Assembly (NCBI GenBank): GCA_030529445.1
Contig: JAUMWW010000005.1
Location: 45,262 to 109,261 of the forward strand
Length of the DNA stretch: 64,000 bases
Reading direction: 5' to 3'
Origin: Johnsonella sp.
GTDB lineage: Bacteria; Bacillota; Clostridia; Lachnospirales; Lachnospiraceae
Part shown: positions 16,137-24,857 of the stretch, one piece after another
Position numbering within the stretch: position 1 is the first letter of the stretch
Layout of the letters: each line of letters begins with the position of its first letter
Notes under the pieces: generated by a model
Databases searched by the model: none
Told to the model about the DNA's origin: nothing
Seen by the model: the letters and a program-made list of their open reading frames with translations, nothing else
Made by a program: the position numbers and the translations under genes

Positions 16137-18137
16137 ATGAGTGTTGAAACGAGAAGACAAAAACCGGAAAATCAAAAGCTGCCGGGAATCAAAAGCAATC
16201 TATGGATCATGGCGGGTGTGCTCAGCCTGCTCATCTACACGGTGTGGCGTCTTGTTTTTACGATACCCCATCCGAAAGTTTACGGCAGATTTGCAATGAT
16301 CTGCGGAATCGTGCTGTTTTTGGCGGAGATTACCTCGATGTTTGAGGGAACGGAGCATTTGATCAGGATCAGGAGAAAGAGGATGCCCATGCTTCCCGAT
16401 GCTCCGAAGGATCAATATCCGGATATCGATGTGCTGATTGCAACGCATAATGAGGAAAGCGAGCTCCTGTATAAAACAATCAACGGATGTAAGCATATGG
16501 ATTATCCGGATAAGAGCAAGGTGCATATTTATGTCTGCGATGACGGCAACCGCCCCGAGATAAAAAAGCTTGCCCAAGAGATGGGAGTGGGATATTTCGG
16601 TCTGGAGGGAAATAAGCTGGCAAAAGCGGGAAATCTGAATCACGCGATATCAAAAACCGGCTCGCCCTGGATCGTTACCTTTGACGCGGATATGATCCCG
16701 ATGCATAATTTCCTGATGGAAACCGTACCCTATGTCTTTTTGCCGAAAATGAGGCAAAATAAGGACGGAAGCTGGACAGAGAGAAAGAGCAAAAAGATAG
16801 AGGAAAACTATAAGATAGGATTTATCCAGACGCCGCAGAGCTTTTATAATCCGGATCTCTTTCAGTATAATTTTTACAGCGAGAAGCGCATACCGAACGA
16901 GCAGGATTATTTTTTTAGAGAAATCAATGTCGGAAGAAATAATGCAAATGCGCCGATTTATGCCGGCTCCAATACCTTGATTTCAAGAGAGGCGCTGGAG
17001 GAGGTAGGGGGCATTGCCACGGGAACGATTACCGAGGATTTTGAGACCGGAATCAAGATCCAGTCGAAGGGCTATACCTGCTATGCGATAGATAAGGGAT
17101 TGGCGCACGGGCTTGCGCCGACGGAGATCAGGAGCCTGATCACCCAGAGAATCAGATGGGGGAGGGGATGCATCAGCTCGCTCAGAAAGATTAAGCTCTT
17201 TCTCAATCCGGATCTTAATTTCAGTGCGAAAATGAGCTATTTCGCCTGCAAGATGTATTGGTGGAGCTTCATCAAAAGATTCGTCTATATATTGGCTCCG
17301 ATTATCTTTGTGCTCTTTGGGATTCCCTCCGTAATATTCGATTTGAGGGGCTTGCTGACAATATGGCTTCCGGTATATTCGATACACTCCTTTGCCATTT
17401 CCAGAGCGAGCGGAAAAATCCGGAATCATCATTGGAGCAATATCATCGATACGATACTCTCTCCTTATCTGGTTCTTCCGATTTTAATGGAAACCTTTCG
17501 TATAGAGCAGAAAAAGTTTCATGTAACGAAAAAAATCAGAGAAGCGACCCAGGGAAATGATTTGGATTTGGCGATCCCCCATATGGTTCTCTTATTTTTT
17601 GATGTGCTGGCTCTCTTTATCGCGGTCTTTGATTTATGGAATCATAAGCATCCGGGTACTCTTGTGATCGTATACTGGCTGGCGCTTGCCGCGATTCATC
17701 TTCTGATGGCGATTTTTTTCATGTCGGGAAGAAAGAACAGGAGAACGAACGACAGGTTTCATATCCGGATTCCGGCAAAGCTCTCTTATCATGACAGAGA
17801 GTATAAGGCAAAGACGATCAATCTTTCCGAAACCGGGCTTCTCCTCTTCATGGAAGGGGATCCGGAGGGACTGCGCCCGAAAGAGGAACTCGGGCTCATC
17901 CTGGAAAGAGATCGGTACAGGGCTTTGGTAAAAGGAAGCTGCATCAGAGCGGAAAAAAGAGGAAAATATACGGAAATTGCGGTAGAACTGGAAGCGCTCG
18001 AGGGAGAAAACAAATCCCAGTATTATCAGATACTGTATGATAAGAAGCATGATTTTGCGCAGGAGATGTCGGATTCGGTAGGAGTGTTTGAGGATTTATT
18101 CCTCAATATCAGGAAAAGAATGGAAACGGCGCAATAA
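16137..18137 (+). CDS. Cellulose synthase-like GT2 with PilZ domain (BcsA/CcsA type)
   Basis: This 666-residue processive membrane glycosyltransferase should polymerise UDP-glucose into a beta-glucan and export it. Two N-terminal helices precede the GT-A domain, which has all BcsA motifs: DDG (135-137), DAD (183-185), FIQTPQSFYNPDLF, TED (299-301) and QRIRW (337-341). C-terminal helices follow, then a PilZ domain with RTNDR (536-540) and the NLSETG motif, which together bind c-di-GMP. It is thus probably activated by the cyclase encoded at the operon start. Neighbouring GH5 and AlgI/AlgX-like genes match the clostridial Ccs cellulose operon layout. Confidence 0.9.
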   Translation: MSVETRRQKPENQKLPGIKSNLWIMAGVLSLLIYTVWRLVFTIPHPKVYGRFAMICGIVLFLAEITSMFEGTEHLIRIRRKRMPMLPDAPKDQYPDIDVLIATHNEESELLYKTINGCKHMDYPDKSKVHIYVCDDGNRPEIKKLAQEMGVGYFGLEGNKLAKAGNLNHAISKTGSPWIVTFDADMIPMHNFLMETVPYVFLPKMRQNKDGSWTERKSKKIEENYKIGFIQTPQSFYNPDLFQYNFYSEKRIPNEQDYFFREINVGRNNANAPIYAGSNTLISREALEEVGGIATGTITEDFETGIKIQSKGYTCYAIDKGLAHGLAPTEIRSLITQRIRWGRGCISSLRKIKLFLNPDLNFSAKMSYFACKMYWWSFIKRFVYILAPIIFVLFGIPSVIFDLRGLLTIWLPVYSIHSFAISRASGKIRNHHWSNIIDTILSPYLVLPILMETFRIEQKKFHVTKKIREATQGNDLDLAIPHMVLLFFDVLALFIAVFDLWNHKHPGTLVIVYWLALAAIHLLMAIFFMSGRKNRRTNDRFHIRIPAKLSYHDREYKAKTINLSETGLLLFMEGDPEGLRPKEELGLILERDRYRALVKGSCIRAEKRGKYTEIAVELEALEGENKSQYYQILYDKKHDFAQEMSDSVGVFEDLFLNIRKRMETAQ

Positions 18138-18173
18138 AATTTGCCGGCAAGGCGATATAAGGAGGAAAAGATC

Positions 18174-20597
18174 TTGAAAGAAAAAGGAAATCAAAGCATA
18201 ATGCGGATTTTCCTCAATATGCTCCTGCTCTTTTCGAGTCTGGGGCTTCATGCGCTGCTTACCCCAAAGACCCTGCCGGCTCTTCTGTCCTATATTTTTC
18301 TTGCCCATTTCTTCGGCTTTTTCTTTTCGCTGAAAAAAGGGGACAGGAGAATCTGGCTGCTTTTGGGAATTGCGCTCCATATCCTCGTCTTTGTTCTGCT
18401 CAAAGATCCCGGAAGGATCCTTCACCTGCCTGCGCAGGGGGGAGAGCCTTCCGCGCTCCCGGTCGAAAAAGAACATCTTATCCTCGCCTTCATCCTGCTG
18501 CATGCGCTTTCCTATCTGGTGCGGATCTATAGGGGAGAGGCGGAGGCGAACAGGAATCTTTTGGATGTGGCGCTTTATCTTTCCGTGCTGAGCTTTCTTC
18601 CGATTCGTCCCCTGCTCTCCCATGAATGGCTCAAGAGGCAGAGGGAGGAGAGGAAGATAGAGGGCGGGGTCATTGCCCGGGGGATCTATCTCCTGCTCAT
18701 CGGTGCGGCAAAACAAATGATTTTGGTAAAGAGTTTCGCGTTGATTGCGGATACCGTGTTCTTAATGACGAAAGCAGGGCATCTGCTGATGGAAATTCCT
18801 CTGCTCTTGGCATGGGTCGGGTTTTTTGCTTTCGCCTTGCAGATGTTTTATACATTTTCGGCATATTCGGATCTTTCCGTCGGTTTTTTGGCATTATTCG
18901 GGATTGAACTGAAAAAGGATTTCGGATTTCCTTACGCTGCCGCATCTTTGGCAAAATATTGGATGGGCTGGCAGAGCTCGGTCAAGGATTTCTTTTATCA
19001 AAAGGGATTTTTATTTTTCGGCGAAAATAAAAAGAAAAAGAACGCGAGCCGCTTTTATTCATACATGCTCAGCGGAGCTTTATTCGGTGCCTGGTTCGGT
19101 TTCAGTCTCCGCTTCGTGCTTTGGGCAACTCTTTTTTCTTTGTTTTTGGCATTTGAGGAGATCGTGTTTGATGAGGAGAGGGAGTCGCAGGGCGGCGCTC
19201 TCATGCATTTGCCGACTTTGGCGGGCGCTCTTTTGGGCTGGCTTCTGATCAGAACGGAAAATTATTATCATTTTAAGGAGTATTTCGGCAATCTCTTTTT
19301 GCAAAACGGAAACGAAATTTTTAATCCTTATGTCTGGATGTTTTTCAGAGAGTATATCTGGTTTTGGATGATCGGCATTTTAGGCTGCATAGATCCGAGA
19401 GCGTATCAGGCTCTGATCCGGCGTTTCAGGTATGAAAGAGGCGAGAGTCGAAAAAAGAGGCGCTCGGCAATCTCTGCAAAAAGATGGCAAGGCTTATGGC
19501 AGGGAGCCGGAGCTCTTTTTCTCCTTTTGCTCATCCCGATCTACCTCTTCGGCGGAGGAGAACTCAATTCCCGTTTACCCGGGAGGATTCGCTATCCTTT
19601 TTTGGAGGCTTACGGAAGCTTGCAAAAAATTCTGGGAAAGCAAGAAATCAAGGGATTTTCCGTAGTGAGGGATAAGAAGGGGATTCTCTATGAAAGCAGT
19701 TTTTGGAACGGATTCGCTTCGGATAAGCGGGAGTTTGTCCGAAAGATCAGGGTTTTCAAGGACAATCTTGACAAAGAGGGGACGAAAGTGGGAATGGTGA
19801 TTTATCCGACGAAGCTTTTATGGAAGGAATACGGCTATGCGGGAATTCCTTACAGAGACGATACGATAGTGGCGGAGGAAATCAAATCATGGATGAATTA
19901 CTACAAAATCCCCGTGCTGGATCTCCAGTTTATGGGCAGGGACGAAAACGCCATGGAAGAGAATTTTTTCTATACGGATGAATATTGGAGCCCGAAAGGC
20001 GCATTTAAGGGCTATGTACATATTCTTGCCTGGATGAAAGAGAGCTTCGGGCAGGAGCTTGACCCGAAAAATTCCTTGAGAGATATTGCTTCTTATCGGA
20101 TCGAAAAGGAGGAAGAGGGGCGGCTCGGAGAGCAGGGAAAAAAGACGGGATTTTTCTATGCCCGAAGAGCGGACCATGATATCAGGATAGAGCCTCTGCA
20201 TCCCGGCAGTTATACGGTAAGATATGAAAATCAGGGCTCGATGGAGGAACTGAGCGGAAGTTTCGGGGAAAGCCTGATGGGAGAAAGCAAATCCCTTTTT
20301 GCATACGGGGCGTATGAGAGGGGCTTTAATGAGGGCTATCTCAGAGGGGGGAGGTATCGGTATATCTCCATTCTCAATCAGGAGGAAACAAAGGGGAAGA
20401 GCCTGCTTTTGATAAAGGACGGCAATGCGGCGCCCATAGGCGCATTTTTGGCACAATCCTTTGCAAGAGTCGATCTTTTGGAAGTGACGATGATTGAGGA
20501 GGGGGAGATCGGAAAGCTTCTGGAGGAAAATCACTATGATTATGTGCTCATCACCTTGGGTGCAAAACAATTGGTGGAAACGCGGTTTGAGTTTTAG
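18174..20597 (+). CDS. Fused AlgI-like (MBOAT) and AlgX/DHHW-like protein, catalytic residues missing
   Basis: This 807-residue two-module protein starts at TTG 18174, with AAGGAGG 8 bases upstream. Residues 1-470 form about 10-12 membrane helices resembling AlgI/DltB acyltransferases (FAYSDLSVGFLALFGIEL-like core, DFGFPYAAASLAKYWMGWQ). Residues about 480-807 resemble the outside AlgX/DHHW domain. In AlgI relatives the motifs W-H-x-SL and GLWHG carry the essential histidines; here these positions are Q267 and F308. The DHHW motif reads DEYW (602-605) and the KDSY-like serine motif reads KDGNAA (748-753). Both modules therefore look inactive for acyl transfer. A structural role in export is possible. 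Confidence 0.75.
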   Translation: MKEKGNQSIMRIFLNMLLLFSSLGLHALLTPKTLPALLSYIFLAHFFGFFFSLKKGDRRIWLLLGIALHILVFVLLKDPGRILHLPAQGGEPSALPVEKEHLILAFILLHALSYLVRIYRGEAEANRNLLDVALYLSVLSFLPIRPLLSHEWLKRQREERKIEGGVIARGIYLLLIGAAKQMILVKSFALIADTVFLMTKAGHLLMEIPLLLAWVGFFAFALQMFYTFSAYSDLSVGFLALFGIELKKDFGFPYAAASLAKYWMGWQSSVKDFFYQKGFLFFGENKKKKNASRFYSYMLSGALFGAWFGFSLRFVLWATLFSLFLAFEEIVFDEERESQGGALMHLPTLAGALLGWLLIRTENYYHFKEYFGNLFLQNGNEIFNPYVWMFFREYIWFWMIGILGCIDPRAYQALIRRFRYERGESRKKRRSAISAKRWQGLWQGAGALFLLLLIPIYLFGGGELNSRLPGRIRYPFLEAYGSLQKILGKQEIKGFSVVRDKKGILYESSFWNGFASDKREFVRKIRVFKDNLDKEGTKVGMVIYPTKLLWKEYGYAGIPYRDDTIVAEEIKSWMNYYKIPVLDLQFMGRDENAMEENFFYTDEYWSPKGAFKGYVHILAWMKESFGQELDPKNSLRDIASYRIEKEEEGRLGEQGKKTGFFYARRADHDIRIEPLHPGSYTVRYENQGSMEELSGSFGESLMGESKSLFAYGAYERGFNEGYLRGGRYRYISILNQEETKGKSLLLIKDGNAAPIGAFLAQSFARVDLLEVTMIEEGEIGKLLEENHYDYVLITLGAKQLVETRFEF

Positions 20598-20614
20598 CGA
20601 TGATGAGGAGCGGG

Positions 20615-21685
20615 ATGGATTATTATAGAAGAAAATGGGTTTTATTCTTGATCACGGGCATTTTCGTCTTCGTTTCGGTATTGGGGATCATGGGCGGCTT
20701 TACGATCATCTATGCCAAAAAGCGAAGAGAGGCGCAGGAGGAGAAGAGAGCAAAAGGGGTCAGCGTATACGGCGCTTTGCGGGTAGAGGAGGGAAGGCTT
20801 TACGGCAAAGAGAATGAGCCCGTCGTGCTCAGAGGGGCAAGCAGTCACGGGATCAGCTGGTATCCGAGATATCTAAACGGAGAGGCGATGAAGACGCTTG
20901 CCGGGTACGGGGCAAACCTGCACAGGCTCTCGATGTATCCGGAGGGAGAAAGCGGCTATGTAAACTCTCCCCGTGAGAATATGGATTATCTCTATATGGG
21001 AATAGAGAGCGCAAGGTCCGCGGATATGTATATTATCGTGGACTGGCATATTCTCAGGGATCACAATCCTTTGATCTATGCGGACGAAGCGGAGGCTTTC
21101 TTTGATGAGCTCAGCAGGCATTATCAGGATGCTCCGGATATCATTTACGAAATCTGCAATGAGCCGAATCAGGATACGAGCTGGGAAGATGTGTACGAAT
21201 ATGCGATGCGCATGATACCGGTGATCAGAAAGAATGCGCCGAATGCGCTCATCCTGGTCGGAACCCCCGATTTTTGTACCGACTTCGAGGGTCCGATGAA
21301 AAAGCCTCTGGATTATCCCAATATCATGTACACCTTGCACAGATATGTGGATGCATCCGAGGAAAAGCCCTGTGATATCGATCTGATCAGGAAAGTTACG
21401 CAGACGGGGCTGCCGGTTTTTGTGAGTGAATGGGGAATAGAGCTGGGAGAGGAGGAATTTTCTCCCGATAAAAAAATTTATCCGGAGAATGCAAGACCGC
21501 TGCTGGATTATATGGACGAGCAAAAGATCAGCTGGGCGGCATGGGCTCTTTCCAATAAAGAAGAAGTGCACAGCATACTCAGAAGCGATTGCGAAAAATA
21601 CGGCGGATGGATACAAGAGGATATGAGTGATTTCGGAAAATTCTTTTTCGAAGAACTGAAGAAAAATAAAGAGAGAAAGAAATGA
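20615..21685 (+). CDS. Membrane-anchored GH5 endoglucanase (CcsZ/BcsZ role)
   Basis: The 356-residue protein has an N-terminal membrane helix (about 9-33) and an external glycoside hydrolase family 5 domain. Motifs include RGASSHGISWYP, IIVDWHIL, the acid/base in ICNEPN (E183), LHRY and the nucleophile in SEWG (E272), followed by WAAWALSNKEE. These are the marks of beta-1,4-endoglucanases of subfamily 2. It probably trims nascent cellulose, as cellulases within synthase operons do. ATG 20600 and 20603 are also possible; I prefer 20615 because GAGGAG lies just before it, though the 4-base spacing is short. The gene overlaps the next by four bases. Confidence 0.9.
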   Translation: MDYYRRKWVLFLITGIFVFVSVLGIMGGFTIIYAKKRREAQEEKRAKGVSVYGALRVEEGRLYGKENEPVVLRGASSHGISWYPRYLNGEAMKTLAGYGANLHRLSMYPEGESGYVNSPRENMDYLYMGIESARSADMYIIVDWHILRDHNPLIYADEAEAFFDELSRHYQDAPDIIYEICNEPNQDTSWEDVYEYAMRMIPVIRKNAPNALILVGTPDFCTDFEGPMKKPLDYPNIMYTLHRYVDASEEKPCDIDLIRKVTQTGLPVFVSEWGIELGEEEFSPDKKIYPENARPLLDYMDEQKISWAAWALSNKEEVHSILRSDCEKYGGWIQEDMSDFGKFFFEELKKNKERKK

Positions 21686-22455
21686 TGGACGAAGCGTGGA
21701 GATATATCAAAACGATATTGCGGATCTGCGGAGTGCTTGCGCTCGGGCTTTTGCTCTTGATCTCATGGAACGCTTTGGAACGAAAGAAGGCAAAGGAGCA
21801 AGCGGAGCTGATTTTCATGAGGGATAAGGGAGAGAGCGCGGTGCTGCTGAGCATGGACGGCTGTGTCGTGCTGGATGCCGGAGACGAGGAGGGGGGAAAG
21901 TATCTTTTTGAGCTCCTCAAGAGCAGGGGCGTCGATAAGATCGACTGTCTGGTGCTGAGCAGCCCGGCGGACAGGCATATCAAGGGAGCGGCTTATCTTT
22001 TGGATCATATCGAAATCAGCCAGATTCTTACCCCTTATTATGAGGGAGGCTCGGAAAGCTTTCGCAGTCTCAGGGATAAGGCGCTTATGATGCGGATACC
22101 GATGTATCCGATTTACAGACATCGGCTTTTTCATTACGGAGAGCTGGATATCAGAGTGTTTGCTCCGGAAAAGTTTTATTATGACGAACAGAAAAACTAT
22201 ACGCTTGCATTTTCCTTTCAGCACGGAGAGGTGAGCGGGCTCTTTCTGCACGGGGGAGGCAGGGAGAGGGTCAGGGAGGTCTTGCGGCTTCCCAAAGGGG
22301 AGGTGGATATCTGCAGCCTTTCCGAAAAGATCAAAGAGGAGGAAAAAACAGCCTTGCTCGAGAAGCTCTCTCCCGAAATACTGATAGAAGACGGGATGAG
22401 CGCGGGAAGCTATATCAGCGATGCAAGAAAGATCCGGAGGCAGGGGGGAGAGTAA
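21682..22455 (+). CDS. Membrane-anchored metallo-beta-lactamase-like protein, degenerate motif
   Basis: The 257-residue protein has one N-terminal helix (about 11-27) and an external domain resembling the C-terminal part of ComEC-type metallo-beta-lactamase proteins: LLSMDGCVVLDAGDEEGG, LFELLKSRGVDKIDCLVLSS, then DRHIKGAAYLLDHIEISQIL. The metal-binding HxHxDH motif should fall in LSSPADRHIKGA, where the first histidines are Ser and Pro and the Asp-His order is broken. It is therefore probably not a metal-dependent hydrolase. It is the last gene of the operon and overlaps the GH5 gene by four bases. Role unknown; a scaffold in the export complex is a guess. Confidence 0.7.
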   Translation: MMDEAWRYIKTILRICGVLALGLLLLISWNALERKKAKEQAELIFMRDKGESAVLLSMDGCVVLDAGDEEGGKYLFELLKSRGVDKIDCLVLSSPADRHIKGAAYLLDHIEISQILTPYYEGGSESFRSLRDKALMMRIPMYPIYRHRLFHYGELDIRVFAPEKFYYDEQKNYTLAFSFQHGEVSGLFLHGGGRERVREVLRLPKGEVDICSLSEKIKEEEKTALLEKLSPEILIEDGMSAGSYISDARKIRRQGGE

Positions 22456-22469
22456 GAGCTCCCCTTTTT
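22445..22469 (+). terminator. Terminator overlapping the last stop codon of the operon
   Basis: GGGGAG (22445-22450) pairs with CTCCCC (22459-22464), followed by TTTTT. The eight-base loop contains the TAA stop of the preceding gene, so a ribosome finishing translation would cover the stem. Confidence 0.7.
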
Positions 22470-22531
22470 GATTGCTTTTTTTAGCGCGGCAGAGGGGGAG
22501 GGTTTTGACGATCGGGCGGCGAAAAAAACAC

Positions 22532-22560
22532 TTGCAATATGAGGATGCTTATGGTATCAT
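22532..22560 (+). promoter_or_regulatory. Promoter of the S10-spc-alpha operon
   Basis: TTGCAA (22532-22537), a 17-base spacer and TATCAT (22555-22560) lie 225 bases before rpsJ. The following leader is highly structured. Confidence 0.65.
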
Positions 22561-22785
22561 TACAAGGCTGTGACATTGATAGCTGTGAAGCGTGAGGTTG
22601 CTGCTTGAAAAAGCAGGTTTTCCGTGGAGCGAAGGTCATGTTACGAAACTGGCGACAAGTCACTGTACAAGTAAACAGCAGATGCGTTTGTTTTCGTGTG
22701 TAAAGCAATAGGATACACACGGCGGAGTGTACAGTCACCGCTTGTCGAACTTTTTAGAAAGTGCGAAAAGGAGGCGACTTTTTTT
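22561..22785 (+). promoter_or_regulatory. Structured leader of the S10 operon
   Basis: A small hairpin, CTGCTT-GAAA-AAGCAG (22601-22616), is followed by a long interrupted stem. CGACAAG (22653-22659) pairs with CTTGTCG (22741-22747), ACTGTACA (22662-22669) with TGTACAGT (22728-22735), and CGTGTGT (22695-22701) with ACACACG (22715-22721). Directly after the outer stem is AACTTTTT, so the element could attenuate transcription. In Escherichia coli and Bacillus relatives ribosomal protein L4 controls the S10 operon through its leader; an equivalent role here is likely but inferred. No gene is contained in this 330-base gap. Confidence 0.65.
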
Positions 22786-23103
22786 ATGGCAAGTCAAGTT
22801 ATGAGAATCACATTAAAGGCTTATGATCATCAGCTGGTAGACAGCTCTGCGGGAAAGATCGTAGAGACGGTGAAGAGAACCGGCGCCAAGGTATCCGGTC
22901 CCGTGCCGCTGCCGACGAAGAAAGAGGTGGTTACGATACTTCGTGCGGTTCATAAGTATAAGGACTCTCGTGAGCAGTTCGAGCAGAGAACGCATAAGAG
23001 ACTGATCGATGTGGTTATGCCCAGCGAAAAGACCGTGGATGCATTATCTCGTCTGGAAATGCCCGCAGGCGTACATGTAGACATCAAAATGAAGAGTAGA
23101 TAA
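22786..23103 (+). CDS. rpsJ: 30S ribosomal protein S10
   Basis: S10 (105 residues) sits in the 30S head and also serves in transcription antitermination as NusE. The sequence [20 protein letters not shown]...VDIKMKSR is typical. The start is ATG 22786, with AAAGGAGG at 22767-22774; the open frame upstream to 22696 lies in the structured leader and is not coding. It is the first gene of the S10-spc-alpha cluster. Confidence 0.98.
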   Translation: MASQVMRITLKAYDHQLVDSSAGKIVETVKRTGAKVSGPVPLPTKKEVVTILRAVHKYKDSREQFEQRTHKRLIDVVMPSEKTVDALSRLEMPAGVHVDIKMKSR

Positions 23104-23165
23104 TCCCGCTCTAGAATGAGTGCCGAAAGGTGCTCCGCTGTAGAAAATTATCAGGAGGAATAGAA

Positions 23166-23840
23166 ATGAAGAAGGCAATACTTGCAACAAAAGTAGGAAT
23201 GACGCAGATCTTTAACGATGCAGGCGTTCTGATTCCGGTAACCGTTCTTCTTGCAGGTCCCTGCGTGGTTACTCAGGTAAAGACCGAAGAGAACGACGGC
23301 TATAATGCGGTACAGGTTGCGTACGGAAAGATTCGTACCAAGCTCGTAAGCAAGGCAAAAGAGGGGCATCTTAAGAAAGCCGGAGTGGAGAAGCTTATCG
23401 TGGAAAAAGGCGATGGCAAGAGAGAGGTCTTTGCGGCAGGAAGATTTATCAGAGAGTTCAGGTTTGACAATGCATCTGAGTATTCCGTAAAGGATGAGAT
23501 CAAGGCAGATATTTTTGCGGCGGGAGATAAGGTCGATGCAACCGCGATTGCAAAAGGAAAAGGTTTCCAGGGCGCGATCAAGAGACACGGACAGCATAGA
23601 GGACCTATGGCGCACGGTTCCAAGTTCCATCGCCATCAGGGTTCGAGCGGTTCCACATCTTCACCGAGCCGTGTATTTAAGGGCAAGGGAATGCCCGGAC
23701 ATATGGGCGCAAAGAGAATTACCACACAGAATCTCGAAGTGGTAAGAGTTGAGGACAATCTCATCCTCGTTAAGGGCGCGGTTCCGGGACCGAAGAAATC
23801 ACTCGTAACGCTTAAGGAAACAGTTAAGTGCAAGGCTTAA
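23166..23840 (+). CDS. rplC: 50S ribosomal protein L3
   Basis: L3 (224 residues) is an early assembly protein that reaches toward the peptidyl transferase centre. [16 protein letters not shown] at the start and the [23 protein letters not shown] loop near residue 180 are family marks; the glutamine-containing [20 protein letters not shown] loop lies before it. The start at ATG 23166 follows AGGAGG; the upstream in-frame stretch from 23130 is not used. It lies 62 bases after rpsJ. Confidence 0.98.
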   Translation: MKKAILATKVGMTQIFNDAGVLIPVTVLLAGPCVVTQVKTEENDGYNAVQVAYGKIRTKLVSKAKEGHLKKAGVEKLIVEKGDGKREVFAAGRFIREFRFDNASEYSVKDEIKADIFAAGDKVDATAIAKGKGFQGAIKRHGQHRGPMAHGSKFHRHQGSSGSTSSPSRVFKGKGMPGHMGAKRITTQNLEVVRVEDNLILVKGAVPGPKKSLVTLKETVKCKA

Positions 23841-23860
23841 CGGAAAGGAGGAATACATAG

Positions 23861-24481
23861 ATGGCTAAAGTATCTGTTTACAATATAGAAGGAAAAGAAG
23901 TGGGCGATATCGAACTGAATGATTCGATATTCGGAGTTGAAGTAAACGAGCATCTGGTACATATGGCGGTCGTTGCTCAGCTCGCAAATAAGCGTCAGGG
24001 AACACAGAAGGCAAAAACCCGTGCGGAAGTCAGCGGCGGCGGAAGAAAGCCCTGGAGACAGAAGGGAACCGGTCATGCAAGACAGGGTTCGATCAGATCT
24101 CCTCAGTGGAAGGGCGGCGGCGTTGTGTTTGCTCCTACACCGAGAGATTACACAATCACCCTGAACAAGAAGGAAAAGAGACTTGCGCTCAAATCTGCGC
24201 TGACAAGCAGAGTAAACGAAAATAAGTTCATCGTTGTGGATGATTTTGCAATGGATGAGATCAAGACAAAGAAAATGCAGACCACTCTCAACAACCTCAA
24301 AGTAAATAAGGCTTTGGTGGTGGTGCCGGAGGGTGAAACCAATACCGTACTTTCTGCAAGAAATATAAGAGGGGTAAAAGCTGCTTCTCCCAAGACGATC
24401 AATGTATACGACATTCTGAAGTACAATACGGTAGTGGCTTCCAAGGCTGCTGTCAATACGATTGAGGAGGTATACGCATAA
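23861..24481 (+). CDS. rplD: 50S ribosomal protein L4
   Basis: L4 (206 residues) lines the exit tunnel with its extended loop ([26 protein letters not shown], here [17 protein letters not shown]). In several bacteria it also represses its own operon by binding the S10 leader, which makes the leader at 22561-22785 its likely target. The TAA stop shares one base with the ATG of rplW. Confidence 0.98.
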   Translation: MAKVSVYNIEGKEVGDIELNDSIFGVEVNEHLVHMAVVAQLANKRQGTQKAKTRAEVSGGGRKPWRQKGTGHARQGSIRSPQWKGGGVVFAPTPRDYTITLNKKEKRLALKSALTSRVNENKFIVVDDFAMDEIKTKKMQTTLNNLKVNKALVVVPEGETNTVLSARNIRGVKAASPKTINVYDILKYNTVVASKAAVNTIEEVYA

Positions 24482-24780
24482 TGGCTAATATTCAGTATTA
24501 TGATGTCATATTAAAGCCCGTCATTACCGAGAAGAGCATGGCAGGTATGGCTACAAAGAAATATACTTTCCTTGTACATACAGAGGCGAATAAGACAATG
24601 ATTAAGGAAGCCGTTGAGAAGATGTTCCCCGGAACCAAGGTGGAGAGGGTAAACACGATGAATCTCGAGGGCAAGACCAAGCGCCGCGGAATGACTTTCG
24701 GAAAGACCGCAAAGAGAAAGAAAGCGATCGTACAGCTTACGGCGGACAGCAAAGAGATAGAATTGTTCACGGGTCTGTAA
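24481..24780 (+). CDS. rplW: 50S ribosomal protein L23
   Basis: L23 (99 residues) lies at the tunnel exit and is the docking site for trigger factor and SRP. The sequence [20 protein letters not shown] and the loop [20 protein letters not shown] are standard. Its start overlaps the rplD stop by one base, implying coupled translation. An atypically long 77-base gap separates it from rplB. Confidence 0.98.
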   Translation: MANIQYYDVILKPVITEKSMAGMATKKYTFLVHTEANKTMIKEAVEKMFPGTKVERVNTMNLEGKTKRRGMTFGKTAKRKKAIVQLTADSKEIELFTGL

Positions 24781-24857
24781 GAAAAGACCCCATTATAGAG
24801 ATATACGGAAAGTTCCGTGATAAAAACAGAGGTAAAACACCTTAGAAGGAGATTGCA

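Noticed and set aside
22696..22785. Open frame extending rpsJ upstream by 30 codons
   Set aside because: It lies in the structured leader, has no ribosome binding site, and S10 homologues begin at the later ATG.
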